From the NCBI GenBank assembly GCA_016183065.1, contig JACPFF010000019.1:105351-169350 (forward strand): DNA of 64,000 nucleotides, read 5' to 3'. The notes beneath the pieces are model-generated. The model was not told the origin of the DNA. It saw only the letters and a program-made list of their open reading frames with translations, and made no database searches. Positions within the stretch are counted from its first letter, which is position 1. Each line of letters opens with the position of its first letter. Below are positions 43,693-52,924 of the stretch, piece after piece. The DNA comes from Deltaproteobacteria bacterium. Lineage in GTDB: Bacteria; UBA10199; GCA-002796325; JACPFF01. A program made the position numbers and the translations under genes.

Positions 43693-44720
43693 GTGAACGC
43701 CTGGACCGTCTCGACAAACGCGCCGACGTTTTCCATCGGCGTCTCTTTGATGACGCCGTGACCGAGATTGGCGATATAGCCGGTGGTACCACCGCTTTTA
43801 CACATGCGCATGGTCGCTGTGCGAATCGCATCGGGCGTGCCATTGCAGAGGAGTGCCGGATCGAGGTTGCCTTGCAATGCCGCATCGGTGTGTGTGCGCG
43901 CCACATGGAGATCGGTCTCGTGATCGATACTCAGTACATCCGCGCCTGTAGTGGCAAGCTCGGTCATGAGGTGGGCGGAGCCGTTGCAATAGAGGATGGT
44001 CGGTGCACGACGGTCTGTGGCCGAATGGACGTGGTCAATGATCGTGCGGAGTGGTGGAACGGCAATGTCCGCAAATTCTGCAGCAGTCAGGACGCCCCCC
44101 CAACTCTCGAAGATCTGCACCACCTGCGCGCCGGCACGCATTTGTTCCACAAGGTATTCCGAGAGCATCGGGGTGATTTTTTCGATGAGGGCATCGAGTA
44201 ACGGACGGTGCTGAAGGAGCGCCCGTTTCACCGCCGTCCGATCGTGCAGACGGCCTCCGGCAAAGAGATACATGGCCACGGTCCATGGGCCGCCCGCAAA
44301 ACCAATGACCGCCGCTTGTTCTCCGAGCGTGGTGCGCAATTCCTGCAGGGCGACTTTCACATAATGGTATTCGTGCTTGGCCGTCGGAACGCGAAGTCGC
44401 GCTGCGGCCTCACGTGTGGTGACGGCCGGCGAGAGAGATGGTCCCTCGCCGTCATCGATCGAAAACTCGATGCCCATGGCCGTGAGCGGCATCAAAATGT
44501 CGCAAAAAACGACGACGCCATCCATCCCAAAACGGCGCCATGGTTGCAGGGAAATCTCTTGCGCGAGTGCCGGCGTGGTGCAGCACTCGACAAAACTGTG
44601 CTCTTTGCGCAGGGCCTGGTACTCCGGGAGATAACGTCCCGCCTGTCGCATGAGCCAGACGGGCGGTCGATCCACTCTCCCTCCCCTGGCAGCCCGCAAG
44701 AACCGCTCGGCGCCGTTCAT
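43689..44720 (-). CDS. hemE: Uroporphyrinogen decarboxylase
   Basis: A 343-residue cytosolic enzyme that removes four acetate carboxylates from uroporphyrinogen III. RPPVWLMRQAGRYLPEYQAL holds the conserved Arg pocket. CDILMPLTAMGIEF has the catalytic Asp region, and VIGFAGGPWTVAMYLFAGG is the second signature. It overlaps galU upstream and hemN downstream by four bases, so the three are translationally coupled. Confidence 0.95.
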   Translation of the reverse strand: MNGAERFLRAARGGRVDRPPVWLMRQAGRYLPEYQALRKEHSFVECCTTPALAQEISLQPWRRFGMDGVVVFCDILMPLTAMGIEFSIDDGEGPSLSPAVTTREAAARLRVPTAKHEYHYVKVALQELRTTLGEQAAVIGFAGGPWTVAMYLFAGGRLHDRTAVKRALLQHRPLLDALIEKITPMLSEYLVEQMRAGAQVVQIFESWGGVLTAAEFADIAVPPLRTIIDHVHSATDRRAPTILYCNGSAHLMTELATTGADVLSIDHETDLHVARTHTDAALQGNLDPALLCNGTPDAIRTATMRMCKSGGTTGYIANLGHGVIKETPMENVGAFVETVQAFT

Positions 44721-45490
44721 GGGAGGAAGCCCTCCCGTCGGCCGTAGTAGATATTGGCGGCCAGCCAGCCGGGGAGTTGTCCGGCGTCGAACATCGCGTG
44801 TTCTTCATATTCGAGGGCGGAGAGCCCGTCATCTCTTGCCACACAGCATAGCGCATCGGTGAGCTGGATCTCTCCATTGGCGCCCGGGGCGATCTCGCGT
44901 AAATAGTGGAATATTTTTGCGGGGAGAATGTATTGGCCCACGGCAACATAGCGCGATGGGGCTCTTCCCGGGCGCGGTTTCTCAATGAGATCTTCGACCT
45001 GCATCAACGCCCCATCGCGTTTTCCAGGTGCAATGACCCCATAGTGCACCAATTTCTCCTGTGGTTCTTGCCGTGTGGCGATCAGCCCGGCGGTCTCGAT
45101 GGCCTGAAAGGCCCGACAGAGCTGCGCCGGGACGGACGGGGCGGCTTCGATCAACACATCGGGAAGGACGACCAGAAAATAGTCGTCGGTGATAGCACCC
45201 TGTGCGCACGCGATCGCGTGACCGAGGCCTTTCTGTTCTTCCTGGAGTACGGTGATGATCGTCATCCGGCGCTCTATCTTTTCCACGTAGGGGGTCGCCA
45301 GATCCCGACCTGGCGCAATGACGCAAATGATCTCCTCCACACCGGCAGACTGGAGCTGGTCGAGGATGTAATGAAAGAGTGGCCGATTCAAAATGGGGAG
45401 AAATTCTTTGGGGACCACATGCGTGATAGGATAGAATCGCGTCCCTTTTCCCGCCATGGGGATGACGGCCTGGCGAATGTTACGAGACAT
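44717..45490 (-). CDS. galU: UTP-glucose-1-phosphate uridylyltransferase
   Basis: A 257-residue nucleotidyltransferase. IPMAGKGTRFYPITHVVPKE is the nucleotide-binding loop with the GalU-specific spacing. The PDVLI and VEDLIEKPRPG blocks, QYILPAKIF and EIQLTDAL follow the GalU order. It makes UDP-glucose for cell-surface glycans. The placement in front of hemE is unusual. It overlaps the glutaredoxin gene by 11 bases. Confidence 0.9.
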   Translation of the reverse strand: MSRNIRQAVIPMAGKGTRFYPITHVVPKEFLPILNRPLFHYILDQLQSAGVEEIICVIAPGRDLATPYVEKIERRMTIITVLQEEQKGLGHAIACAQGAITDDYFLVVLPDVLIEAAPSVPAQLCRAFQAIETAGLIATRQEPQEKLVHYGVIAPGKRDGALMQVEDLIEKPRPGRAPSRYVAVGQYILPAKIFHYLREIAPGANGEIQLTDALCCVARDDGLSALEYEEHAMFDAGQLPGWLAANIYYGRREGFLP

Positions 45491-45809
45491 CTCCGCATTT
45501 CTCCTTCAGGAGGGTCTGCAACTCCCCACTCTGATACATTTCCGTGATAATATCGCATCCGCCGATGAATTCGCCCGCAACATAGACCTGCGGGATCGTC
45601 GGCCAGTTGGCATATTCTTTGATCCCATCGCGAAGGGTCTGATCCTCGAGGACGTTGCTCGTTGCAAAGGGAACGTCCAGCGTCTTGAAGATCTGCACGA
45701 CTTGGTTGGAAAAACCGCATTGGGGCATTTCCCTGGTTCCCTTCATGTAGATCATGATCGGACTGGACGTGATTTCCTGCATGATACGATTTTTGAGCGC
45801 TGCATCCAT
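45480..45809 (-). CDS. grxD: Monothiol glutaredoxin (Grx4 type)
   Basis: A 109-residue protein. KGTREMPQCGFSNQVVQIFK contains the CGFS active site of Fe-S-cluster-carrying monothiol glutaredoxins. The glutathione-binding WPTIPQVYVAGEFIGGCDII segment is also present. It starts after a bolA-like gene on the same strand; Grx4-BolA pairs form [2Fe-2S] heterocomplexes, so joint action in Fe-S handling is likely. This is consistent with the nearby heme genes. Confidence 0.93.
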   Translation of the reverse strand: MDAALKNRIMQEITSSPIMIYMKGTREMPQCGFSNQVVQIFKTLDVPFATSNVLEDQTLRDGIKEYANWPTIPQVYVAGEFIGGCDIITEMYQSGELQTLLKEKCGDVS

Positions 45810-45835
45810 CTCTGATAATCTCCTTCGCTTGATTT

Positions 45836-46087
45836 TTATGGGACGTTCTCGTTTTCGACCGGTGTTTTTGTCACCAAGGCGAGCGCATGCACCTCACCAC
45901 TTGAAAAATGCTCACGCAGCGCCGCATAGACCATCTGATGCTGCATGACCCGACTCTTTCCAATGAAGGCCGCCGAGGTCACCTCCACCTGGAAGTGATC
46001 GCCGCCATTGGCAAATTCCCGAATAGTTACAATGGCATCCGGAAGAACCTGTTGAATCATGTCGCGCAATGCATTCTGTGATAGCAT
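45836..46087 (-). CDS. BolA-family protein (partner of Grx4)
   Basis: About 83 residues from the ATG at 46087 (MLSQNALRDMIQQVLPDAIV), with GGAG upstream; further in-frame ATG codons lie upstream. The segment GGDHFQVEVTSAAFIGKSRV followed by MQHQMVYAALREHF is the BolA/IbaG KH-fold signature with its invariant His. It lies 26 bases upstream of grxD on the same strand. Confidence 0.88.
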   Translation of the reverse strand: MLSQNALRDMIQQVLPDAIVTIREFANGGDHFQVEVTSAAFIGKSRVMQHQMVYAALREHFSSGEVHALALVTKTPVENENVP

Positions 46088-46200
46088 CTCGGGCTCCGTC
46101 CGCATTGACTCTGCGAGCCCCGTATACTGCATCACAACGTGATTGCAAGCGTGCAGACGGCGTCCAAGGTGCGTGTCATCTGGAGAGGACCATGCCATGC

Positions 46201-46229
46201 TCGACGCCGGGGACTAATCATAGTATAAT
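46201..46229 (+). promoter_or_regulatory. Candidate sigma-70 promoter, leaderless type
   Basis: TCGACG (four of six -35 matches), 17 bases, then a perfect TATAAT at 46224-46229. The start point would fall near 46236-46237, at the ATG of the small overlapping gene. No Shine-Dalgarno is present. Confidence 0.45.
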
Positions 46230-46236
46230 GTTTGAT

Positions 46237-46446
46237 ATGAGTGCGCAGTTTACTATAGAAAAGCAGTCCTTTTCTGTGACAACGCTTGCTGGTGCCGATG
46301 CAGAAGAACGTGCATATTGGGCCAGTGTGACGCCTTCGGAGCGCCTGCGGGCCCTCGAAACGAATCGACAAATCATCTATGGTTACAATCCAACTACCGC
46401 CCGATTTCAAAGAATTCTTGAAATTACTCCATTCCCACCAGGTTGA
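46237..46446 (+). CDS. Small protein preceding nucleotidyltransferase, putative antitoxin
   Basis: About 69 residues from the ATG at 46237 (MSAQFTIEKQSFSVTTLAG); ATG 46228 overlaps the -10 box and is less likely. It is charged, with TPSERLRALETNRQIIYGYN near the middle, a pattern I know from short genes that precede AbiEii-like nucleotidyltransferases. Its last 68 bases overlap the start of the nucleotidyltransferase gene in another frame. The antitoxin role is an inference from the arrangement. Confidence 0.65.
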   Translation: MSAQFTIEKQSFSVTTLAGADAEERAYWASVTPSERLRALETNRQIIYGYNPTTARFQRILEITPFPPG

Positions 46447-46852
46447 GTACCTCCTGATCGGTGGGTATGCAGTAGGGTATTACGGCTATCCGCGCGCCAC
46501 GGCCGACATGGACGTGTGGATTGCCATAAGTCCAACGAATGCGGAAAAACTGTGCGCGGTGTTACACGAATTTGGTATGACTATGCCCCAACTCGTCCCC
46601 GCTCTTTTTCTTGAGCGGGACAAGATTATTCGCATGGGTGTTCCACCGCTCCGTATTGAAATTCTGACATCTATTTCCGGTGTGACCTTCGAAGACTGTT
46701 TTGCGCGACGGCAGACGGTCATGATTGAAGACGTGCCGACCCTTCTCATTAGTATGGATGACTTGCGGCAGAACAAACAGGCAAGTGGGCGGCACAAGGC
46801 TCTCGATGATCTGGAACAACTACCGCGCGCCACCAAGTCGTCCTTTTCATGA
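46379..46852 (+). CDS. AbiEii-like nucleotidyltransferase (putative toxin)
   Basis: A 157-residue protein. YLLIGGYAVGYYGYPRATAD then MDVWI shows the nucleotidyltransferase GG...D-x-D motif. IEILTSISGVTFEDCFARR and LLISMDDLRQNKQASGRHKA continue the fold of the AbiEii/DUF6036-type NTases. Such proteins act as NTP-transferring toxins in MNT/AbiE-like systems, though some are housekeeping modifiers. It overlaps the small upstream gene by 68 bases, which argues for tightly linked expression. Confidence 0.75.
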   Translation: MVTIQLPPDFKEFLKLLHSHQVEYLLIGGYAVGYYGYPRATADMDVWIAISPTNAEKLCAVLHEFGMTMPQLVPALFLERDKIIRMGVPPLRIEILTSISGVTFEDCFARRQTVMIEDVPTLLISMDDLRQNKQASGRHKALDDLEQLPRATKSSFS

Positions 46853-46954
46853 ATCATCTCGCCAGAGGTTGACGTGGCACCGTCGGACTTTTATACCGTT
46901 CACGGGCGTTATTATTGATTTACGTGTGGCATTGAGATCACGAAAGGATATCCT

Positions 46955-48124
46955 ATGGGGGTGCAGGGGTTCGACTTTGCATTGTTTGGTACGCAGCTTT
47001 CGTCGGATGAAGTGATGATCCAGAATATGGCCCGTGAGTTTGTCGATTCGGCCGTCCTCCCCATCATTCGCGGACATTATGCGCAGGGAACGTTCCCTGT
47101 CGATCTGGTTCCGCGCATGGGATCCTTGGGTTTTTTCGGACCGACACTCCCGGAACAGTATGGGGGATCCAACTTAAGTCACGTGGCCTACGGGCTCCTC
47201 ATGCAGGAACTGGAGCGGGGAGACAGCGGCATTCGCAGTTTTGCCTCGGTCCAGGGGGCCCTGGTCATGTATCCGATCTTTGCCTTTGGGAGTGAGGCGC
47301 AAAAACAACAGTGGTTGCCGCCGCTCGCCCGTGGAGACAAGATCGGCTGTTTCGGATTGACGGAGCCAGATCACGGGTCGGATCCCGCGGGGATGACGAC
47401 CCGCGCCCGTCGTGACGGTGGCAGATGGATACTCAACGGGACGAAGATGTGGATCACCAATGGGACCATTGCCGATATCGCCGTCGTCTGGGCACGCGAT
47501 GAAAAGGATATGGTGCAGGGATTTTTGGTCGAGCGTGGGATGCCGGGGTTTTCCGCGCCGGAAATGACCGGAAAACTGAGTTTGCGCGCGTCGGTCACTT
47601 CAGAGCTGGTGCTGCAGGATGTCCGGGTCCCCGAGTCACAGCGACTCCCGAAGACCGACGGCATCAAATCGGCCCTGCAATGTCTCTCGCAGGCGCGATA
47701 CGGGATCGCGTGGGGCGGCCTCGGTGCCGCGATCGCGTGTTACGAGGCGGCGCTCGCCTACAGCCAGTCGCGGATCCAGTTCGGCAAACCGATCGGCGCA
47801 TTTCAGCTCACCCAACGGAAATTGGTCGACATGCTCGAGGGGATTACGGCGGGGCAATTGCTGGTGCTTCATATCGGGCGGCTCAAGGACCGTGGTGAGA
47901 TTCGATTCGAGCATATTTCGCTCGGCAAGATGCACAGCATGCGGGTCGCGCGTCGCTGTGCACGTCTTGCCCGTGAAATTCTCGGCGCCAACGGCATCCT
48001 CGACGAATATCCGGTCATGCGCCACATGATGAACATCGAGTCCGTCTTCACCTACGAAGGGACCGACGATATCCACACGCTCATCCTTGGGGAGGCAATT
48101 ACAGGTTACGCAGCGTTTGCCTAG
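46955..48124 (+). CDS. gcdH: Glutaryl-CoA dehydrogenase-like acyl-CoA dehydrogenase
   Basis: A 389-residue flavoenzyme that oxidises and decarboxylates glutaryl-CoA to crotonyl-CoA. Diagnostic blocks of this subfamily are SGIRSFASVQGALVMYPI, GCFGLTEPDHGSDPAGM, KMWITNG, GAFQLTQRKLVDML, and FTYEGTDDIHTLILGEAITG with the catalytic Glu. AAGGAT precedes the ATG. It fits with the aminotransferase, aldehyde dehydrogenase and aminomutase-like genes that follow as a lysine or glutarate catabolic region. Confidence 0.88.
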   Translation: MGVQGFDFALFGTQLSSDEVMIQNMAREFVDSAVLPIIRGHYAQGTFPVDLVPRMGSLGFFGPTLPEQYGGSNLSHVAYGLLMQELERGDSGIRSFASVQGALVMYPIFAFGSEAQKQQWLPPLARGDKIGCFGLTEPDHGSDPAGMTTRARRDGGRWILNGTKMWITNGTIADIAVVWARDEKDMVQGFLVERGMPGFSAPEMTGKLSLRASVTSELVLQDVRVPESQRLPKTDGIKSALQCLSQARYGIAWGGLGAAIACYEAALAYSQSRIQFGKPIGAFQLTQRKLVDMLEGITAGQLLVLHIGRLKDRGEIRFEHISLGKMHSMRVARRCARLAREILGANGILDEYPVMRHMMNIESVFTYEGTDDIHTLILGEAITGYAAFA

Positions 48125-48185
48125 AGGGGACCTCCCACAACTTTTTTCTCTCTGCACCGATAATAGTGGGGAGGGGAGAGCCAGG

Positions 48186-49778
48186 ATGGGCAGGGACGCT
48201 ATGTCGGTCAAATCACTCGGTATCTACCGGTTTGCACAGCAGCTCCGCAAATGTTGCGGAGCAAAGAATGGAGAGGGGTTGCGGGAGGCCTATTCGCGCG
48301 TTGCGACCTCACGAAATCGACTCCTCGCCGAACTGGGCGCCGTCCGGGGCGAGACTCACCATCTGCGCACCGTGGCCGAATTCATTCGGAGTGGCCTCCC
48401 CGGTTTTGACACAGCAGTCCCCCTCCTTGCGCGTCCCGTGTCGCCAGAGGCGTTGAATACAGCAGTAGCAGCACTCTTTCCCGCAGAGCGCGATGCAGCG
48501 CTCCGCATGACAGATCCTCAACACGTCTTTGCTGCGTCTGCATCACAGAGAAACATTGTGCCAGATGAACATCTCGTGGGATCGATCTTTGGGTCTCACG
48601 TCACGACAATGGATGACCTCCGTGGTCGCTTACAGGATGCGATGGGTGACGACGGAGGACTCCAGGTTGGGACTCCCACGGTACAACAGGATGGGGCTGT
48701 TGCGTATCTATCGATACCAATCACCGATGGTGATACATCCCTTGCCTCGTTCACTCTCGCCTTTCGTGGTTCCGTAGGGTCTCCTGCCATTCCCTCAGAG
48801 GTTGTGATCGGGACAGAGATCGCGCCCATGTCGGAACAACACGTGCGCGTCCTGGGTCCGCTCCTGCGGCTCCTGGCAGACGGAGAGAGTGTGGAGTCAG
48901 CGCAGGTCATTGCTACCGGTGCCGCCCGCTTTGCGCTCGCCAGTCACGATTTTGTCACCTGGGCGCCGGAACAGGTCATGTTTGCCCAGATGATCGATGC
49001 CATGCGCCGCTGGGAACTTGCAACACGGGAGGCAAACGTGACGCCAACAGTGGTGTTGCCAGAGGATGAAGAAGCCTTGCAGGCCATGTCCCCCCAGAGG
49101 GTGCTTCGTCTACAGGATGCAGCAAGCTTGGGCGGGATGGAGCAGATGCTTGTTGATCTGAATTTGCAAGATCAATTCCCCACCGTATCGGCGACGTGCC
49201 TTACCAATGCGCGCCAATTGCCAGGGCGCATTGCGTTGAAGACGCTTCCGTACGTTGCGTATGCCATTTCGTTGCGGGAGATACATGCGGCCGGCCGTGC
49301 GGAGGAATTGGAGGAACTCGGTCGCCATCGTGCGCCGGCAAAGTCCCAGTGGTATGAGCTGTGGCTTCGGTTGCCAGAGTCGTACCGAATCATGACCAAT
49401 AATCATCTGGTGGTTGCCGATCTTCCCGGATATTTTTTCTCTGCTGAACGACTCATTGCACACCTTGCCCGGATGGTAACGATTTATTGGTCGCCAATTT
49501 GTCAATATGCAGAATTGTTTCCGGAACCACGCAGTGAGTCGGACCAAGCAGAGTTGGCAACCTATGTCGATGGTCTGCTCCCCAAAGTGGTTCCAGTCAT
49601 CGATTTTTTTGCCGCGGCGCATGATCCGGCATTGAATCTTTCCGTACTGCGAGAACGGCTAAGAAACGCGTTTCCAAAATCGCCAAACTATTTCCAACAC
49701 TTACTCGATCAATTCCCCGGACTTGCCAATACATCTCCACCAGCAGATGCGTCAGACGAAGCACCGCCCTCCTCATAG
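48186..49778 (+). CDS. Hypothetical protein, 530 residues
   Basis: Start at ATG 48186 (GGGGAGAG upstream) or ATG 48201. The N-terminus is basic and Cys-containing (FAQQLRKCCGAKNGEGL). The middle is beta/helix mixed (GSIFGSHVTTMDDLRGRLQD, VAYLSIPITDGDTSLASFTL), and the end is acidic and Pro/Ser-rich (TSPPADASDEAPPSS). No signal peptide, membrane helix or known motif is evident. It separates gcdH from the aminotransferase on the same strand. Confidence 0.65.
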   Translation: MGRDAMSVKSLGIYRFAQQLRKCCGAKNGEGLREAYSRVATSRNRLLAELGAVRGETHHLRTVAEFIRSGLPGFDTAVPLLARPVSPEALNTAVAALFPAERDAALRMTDPQHVFAASASQRNIVPDEHLVGSIFGSHVTTMDDLRGRLQDAMGDDGGLQVGTPTVQQDGAVAYLSIPITDGDTSLASFTLAFRGSVGSPAIPSEVVIGTEIAPMSEQHVRVLGPLLRLLADGESVESAQVIATGAARFALASHDFVTWAPEQVMFAQMIDAMRRWELATREANVTPTVVLPEDEEALQAMSPQRVLRLQDAASLGGMEQMLVDLNLQDQFPTVSATCLTNARQLPGRIALKTLPYVAYAISLREIHAAGRAEELEELGRHRAPAKSQWYELWLRLPESYRIMTNNHLVVADLPGYFFSAERLIAHLARMVTIYWSPICQYAELFPEPRSESDQAELATYVDGLLPKVVPVIDFFAAAHDPALNLSVLRERLRNAFPKSPNYFQHLLDQFPGLANTSPPADASDEAPPSS

Positions 49779-49896
49779 TACTCACACTGAATCACTACAG
49801 AAACGTGCGCCCTCCATGGAGTACGGCCAACTTGCCTTTGCGAGCCAGATCTGATCTAAGGCGGATCGAGACGGAGCAACAGTCGAGGGGGGGGAT

Positions 49897-51237
49897 ATGG
49901 CACTGGAATGCCCAAAAATTCAGACGGAGTTGCCGGGACCAAAGGCCAAGGTCTGGTTGCAACGCGATCGGGACTCCGTCTCCCCATCCTATACCCGTGC
50001 CTATCCACTCGTGGCCGACCGCGGCGAAGGGTGTCAAATTATTGACGTTGACGGGAACCGGTTTCTTGACATGACCGCTGGCATCGCCGTGACGGCAACG
50101 GGGCACTGCCATCCTGAGGTCGTGGCCGCGATCAAAATGCAGGCGGAAAAACTCCTCCACATGTCCGGGACCGATTTTTATTATGCCCCGCAAATTGAAC
50201 TGGCGGAGCGCCTCGGCGAATTCATGCCCGGTCCTGGGCCCAAGAAGGTCTTTTTCTGTAATAGCGGGGCCGAGGCCATTGAAGGGGCGATCAAATTGGC
50301 CCGATTTCAGACGAAGCGCCAGAATATTATCGGATTCTATGGGGCCTTTCATGGACGGACCCTTGGCGCCCTCTCCGTGACCGCGAGCAAGGCCGTCCAG
50401 CGGGAATATTTCTTTCCCCTCCTCACCGGCGTCTACCATGCGCCCTATCCCGACCCCTATCGCATTCCCGGTGGCATGACTCCCGAAGCCTATGCGACCT
50501 ATTGCGTCGACTGGATTCGCGACACGCTCCTTGGCCGCATGGTCCCGCCCAGCAGTGTTGCGGCGATTTTGGTCGAGCCGATGCAGGGGGAAGGCGGATA
50601 CGTCGTTCCGCCACACAATTTCCATCGGGAGTTGAAGGCCCTCTGCGAGGAACACGGGATTCTCTATATTGCGGACGAGATTCAATCAGGCATCGGCCGG
50701 ACCGGGACGTTTTTTGCCATCGAACAATTCGGGGTGGTGCCCGACATCATAACCGTGGCCAAGGGGATTGCCTCGGGTCTGCCGCTCGGGGCCATTCTCA
50801 GTCGCGCCGAGATCATGCAGTGGCCGCCGGGCGCGCATGCCTCGACCTTCGGCGGGAATCCCGTGGCGTGCATGGCTGCCCTTGTCACCGCACGCCTGGT
50901 GACCGACCATCTCATGCGCAACGCCGCGACGCAGGGGGAATATCTCCGCGCGCAGTTGCGTTCCCTGCAATCGCGGCATCGATTGATCGGCGATGTGCGC
51001 GGCCTGGGGTTGATGACCGGTGCGGAATTGGTCCGCAATCCGGCAACCAAGACACGGGCCACCGATGAACGGAACGCCGTGATCGAGACGGCCTTTCACC
51101 AGGGGCTGCTTCTGCTCGGTTGTGGGGCAAATGCGATCCGCTGGAGTCCTCCCCTCACGGTGACGCGTGAAGAGTTGGATGTGGCGCTCCGCATTTTTGC
51201 CTCAGCACTCGAAACCGTCGAACGTAGGATGCCATGA
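49897..51237 (+). CDS. gabT: 4-aminobutyrate/5-aminovalerate-type aminotransferase (class III)
   Basis: A 446-residue PLP enzyme, preceded by GAGGGGGGGAT. The fold blocks of class-III omega-aminotransferases are all seen: LDMTAGIAVTATGHCHPEVV, FFCNSGAEAIEGAIKLAR, GFYGAFHGRTLGALSVT, VEPMQGEGGYVVPP, YIADEIQSGIGRTGTFFAIE, the PLP-lysine segment ITVAKGIASGLPLGA and FGGNPVACMAAL. With the aldehyde dehydrogenase next to it, it suits a GabT/DavT role on 4-aminobutyrate or 5-aminovalerate. The exact substrate is not settled by sequence. Confidence 0.88.
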   Translation: MALECPKIQTELPGPKAKVWLQRDRDSVSPSYTRAYPLVADRGEGCQIIDVDGNRFLDMTAGIAVTATGHCHPEVVAAIKMQAEKLLHMSGTDFYYAPQIELAERLGEFMPGPGPKKVFFCNSGAEAIEGAIKLARFQTKRQNIIGFYGAFHGRTLGALSVTASKAVQREYFFPLLTGVYHAPYPDPYRIPGGMTPEAYATYCVDWIRDTLLGRMVPPSSVAAILVEPMQGEGGYVVPPHNFHRELKALCEEHGILYIADEIQSGIGRTGTFFAIEQFGVVPDIITVAKGIASGLPLGAILSRAEIMQWPPGAHASTFGGNPVACMAALVTARLVTDHLMRNAATQGEYLRAQLRSLQSRHRLIGDVRGLGLMTGAELVRNPATKTRATDERNAVIETAFHQGLLLLGCGANAIRWSPPLTVTREELDVALRIFASALETVERRMP

Positions 51238-51294
51238 CCGCATGCCAGAGGTGGCATCAGAGACCTTGTGTCGCGACAATGGGGGAGAACGACA

Positions 51295-52878
51295 ATGGAC
51301 GGAGAGGAGAGCGTGGTCAACAACAACATCGCCTGGCAGATCGGCAGTGCGCAGGAGAGATCGACCGAAATCTTTGAATCCCGCAACCCCGCGTGCCACG
51401 CGGACGTCCTCGGGGTCTTTGGTTGTGCCACGCGCGAACAGATTGCCAAGGCTGGCGCCCGTGCAGAGCAGGCGTTCACGGCATGGCGCAAAACGCCGGC
51501 CCCGGTGCGTGCAGGCGTCGTTGCCAATTTTGGCCGACTGCTGGAGGCGAACAAGGAATCGCTGGCCCGCCTCGTGACTCGGGAGATGGGCAAGCCGATT
51601 CGCGAGGCGCGGGGCGATGTACAGGAAGCGATCGACACGTGCAGTTTTTTTGTCGGTGAAGGCCGCCGTCTCTATGGCATGACTGTCCCGTCGGAGATGC
51701 CGAACAAGGAATTATATACCTATCGCCGGCCAGTTGGCGTCTTTGCCTGCATGACTGCCGGCAATTTCCCGGTCGCGGTCCCCTCGTGGTATTTTGTCCC
51801 CGCGCTTGTCGCCGGGAATGTCTGCCTCTGGAAACCGTCGGAAGATGCTCCGCTCACTTCGTATTACTTTGCCATGCTGTTGGAGAAGGCGGGGTGCCCT
51901 GCCGGCGTCTTTCAGGTTGTGTACGGAAAGGGCGCTGATTCCACGGGGGCCTGGTTGATCGAGGCTATTGATGCCGGCTGGATCAGCGCGTTCGGTTTTA
52001 CCGGTTCGTCGCAGGTCGGCGCGCGCATTGGCGAGGTCTGTGGCCGCAACCTGATCACGCCCTGTCTGGAGCTCGGTGGAAAGAACCCCATGGTGGTGAT
52101 GCCCGATGCCGATCTTGCCTTGGCTGTCGAGGGTGCGCTCTGGTCGGGATTTGGCACGGCCGGCCAGCGGTGTACCAGCCTCGGCAACCTCATTGTGCAC
52201 GAAAAAATTCGCAACCGGTTTGTCGAACGGTTGCTGGAAAAAGTTGCGACGATCACCATTGGAGATCCGCTCGATGAATCGGTGTTGTACGGCCCCATGA
52301 TCAGCGAAAAATTTCTTCACACACATCTGCATCACCTGGAGACACTGATTGCCCCGCATCATACGGTGCTCACGAGGTCCAATGGGCGTATTACCGCGCA
52401 ATCCCCCTGGCCCCGTTGGCGGGGGAAAATGGCTCCGGACGATGGATGGTTCGCGGCGCCGACGGTCGTGGATGGCGTGCGGTCGACCGATCCGATTTAT
52501 GCACAAGAGACCTTCGGGCCCCTGATCAACGTGATGACCTGTCGGGATCTCGACGAGGCCATTGCACTGGCCAATGGGACCGGCTATGGACTGTCGTCCG
52601 CCCTCTATACCAATACGCCGTCATACGTGTATCACTGGAAAGAGGAGATCACCGCGGGGATGACGAGTATCAATAATTCGACCACGGGTGCGGAGGCGCA
52701 TCTCCCTTTTGGGGGCAACGGGCGTTCCGGCAATGGTTCGCGGCAGTCCGGCGTATGGGTCCTCGATCAATGTACGCGGTGGCAGGCCGTGAACTGGGAC
52801 TTGAGCGGCGCATTGCAGCACGCGCAAATAGAGACGGGGTATATTGCCGCAGATGTGCAGTATCGCCTGCCATGTTGA
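51295..52878 (+). CDS. Aldehyde dehydrogenase (semialdehyde type)
   Basis: About 527 residues from the ATG at 51295; a GTG at 51268 is in frame but lacks a site. The NAD-dependent ALDH core shows FACMTAGNFPVAVPSWYFVP, LWKPSEDAPL, FGFTGSSQVGARIG, the catalytic Glu in CLELGGKNPMVV, the catalytic Cys in FGTAGQRCTSLGNL, and ETFGPLINVM. The end STTGAEAHLPFGGNGRSGNG is of the glutarate-/aminoadipate-semialdehyde subgroup. It directly follows the aminotransferase, consistent with oxidation of its semialdehyde product. Confidence 0.88.
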   Translation: MDGEESVVNNNIAWQIGSAQERSTEIFESRNPACHADVLGVFGCATREQIAKAGARAEQAFTAWRKTPAPVRAGVVANFGRLLEANKESLARLVTREMGKPIREARGDVQEAIDTCSFFVGEGRRLYGMTVPSEMPNKELYTYRRPVGVFACMTAGNFPVAVPSWYFVPALVAGNVCLWKPSEDAPLTSYYFAMLLEKAGCPAGVFQVVYGKGADSTGAWLIEAIDAGWISAFGFTGSSQVGARIGEVCGRNLITPCLELGGKNPMVVMPDADLALAVEGALWSGFGTAGQRCTSLGNLIVHEKIRNRFVERLLEKVATITIGDPLDESVLYGPMISEKFLHTHLHHLETLIAPHHTVLTRSNGRITAQSPWPRWRGKMAPDDGWFAAPTVVDGVRSTDPIYAQETFGPLINVMTCRDLDEAIALANGTGYGLSSALYTNTPSYVYHWKEEITAGMTSINNSTTGAEAHLPFGGNGRSGNGSRQSGVWVLDQCTRWQAVNWDLSGALQHAQIETGYIAADVQYRLPC

Positions 52879-52924
52879 TGAGTGATGATCGCTTACTAAG
52901 GAGTTCATAATCCACTATGAGGAA

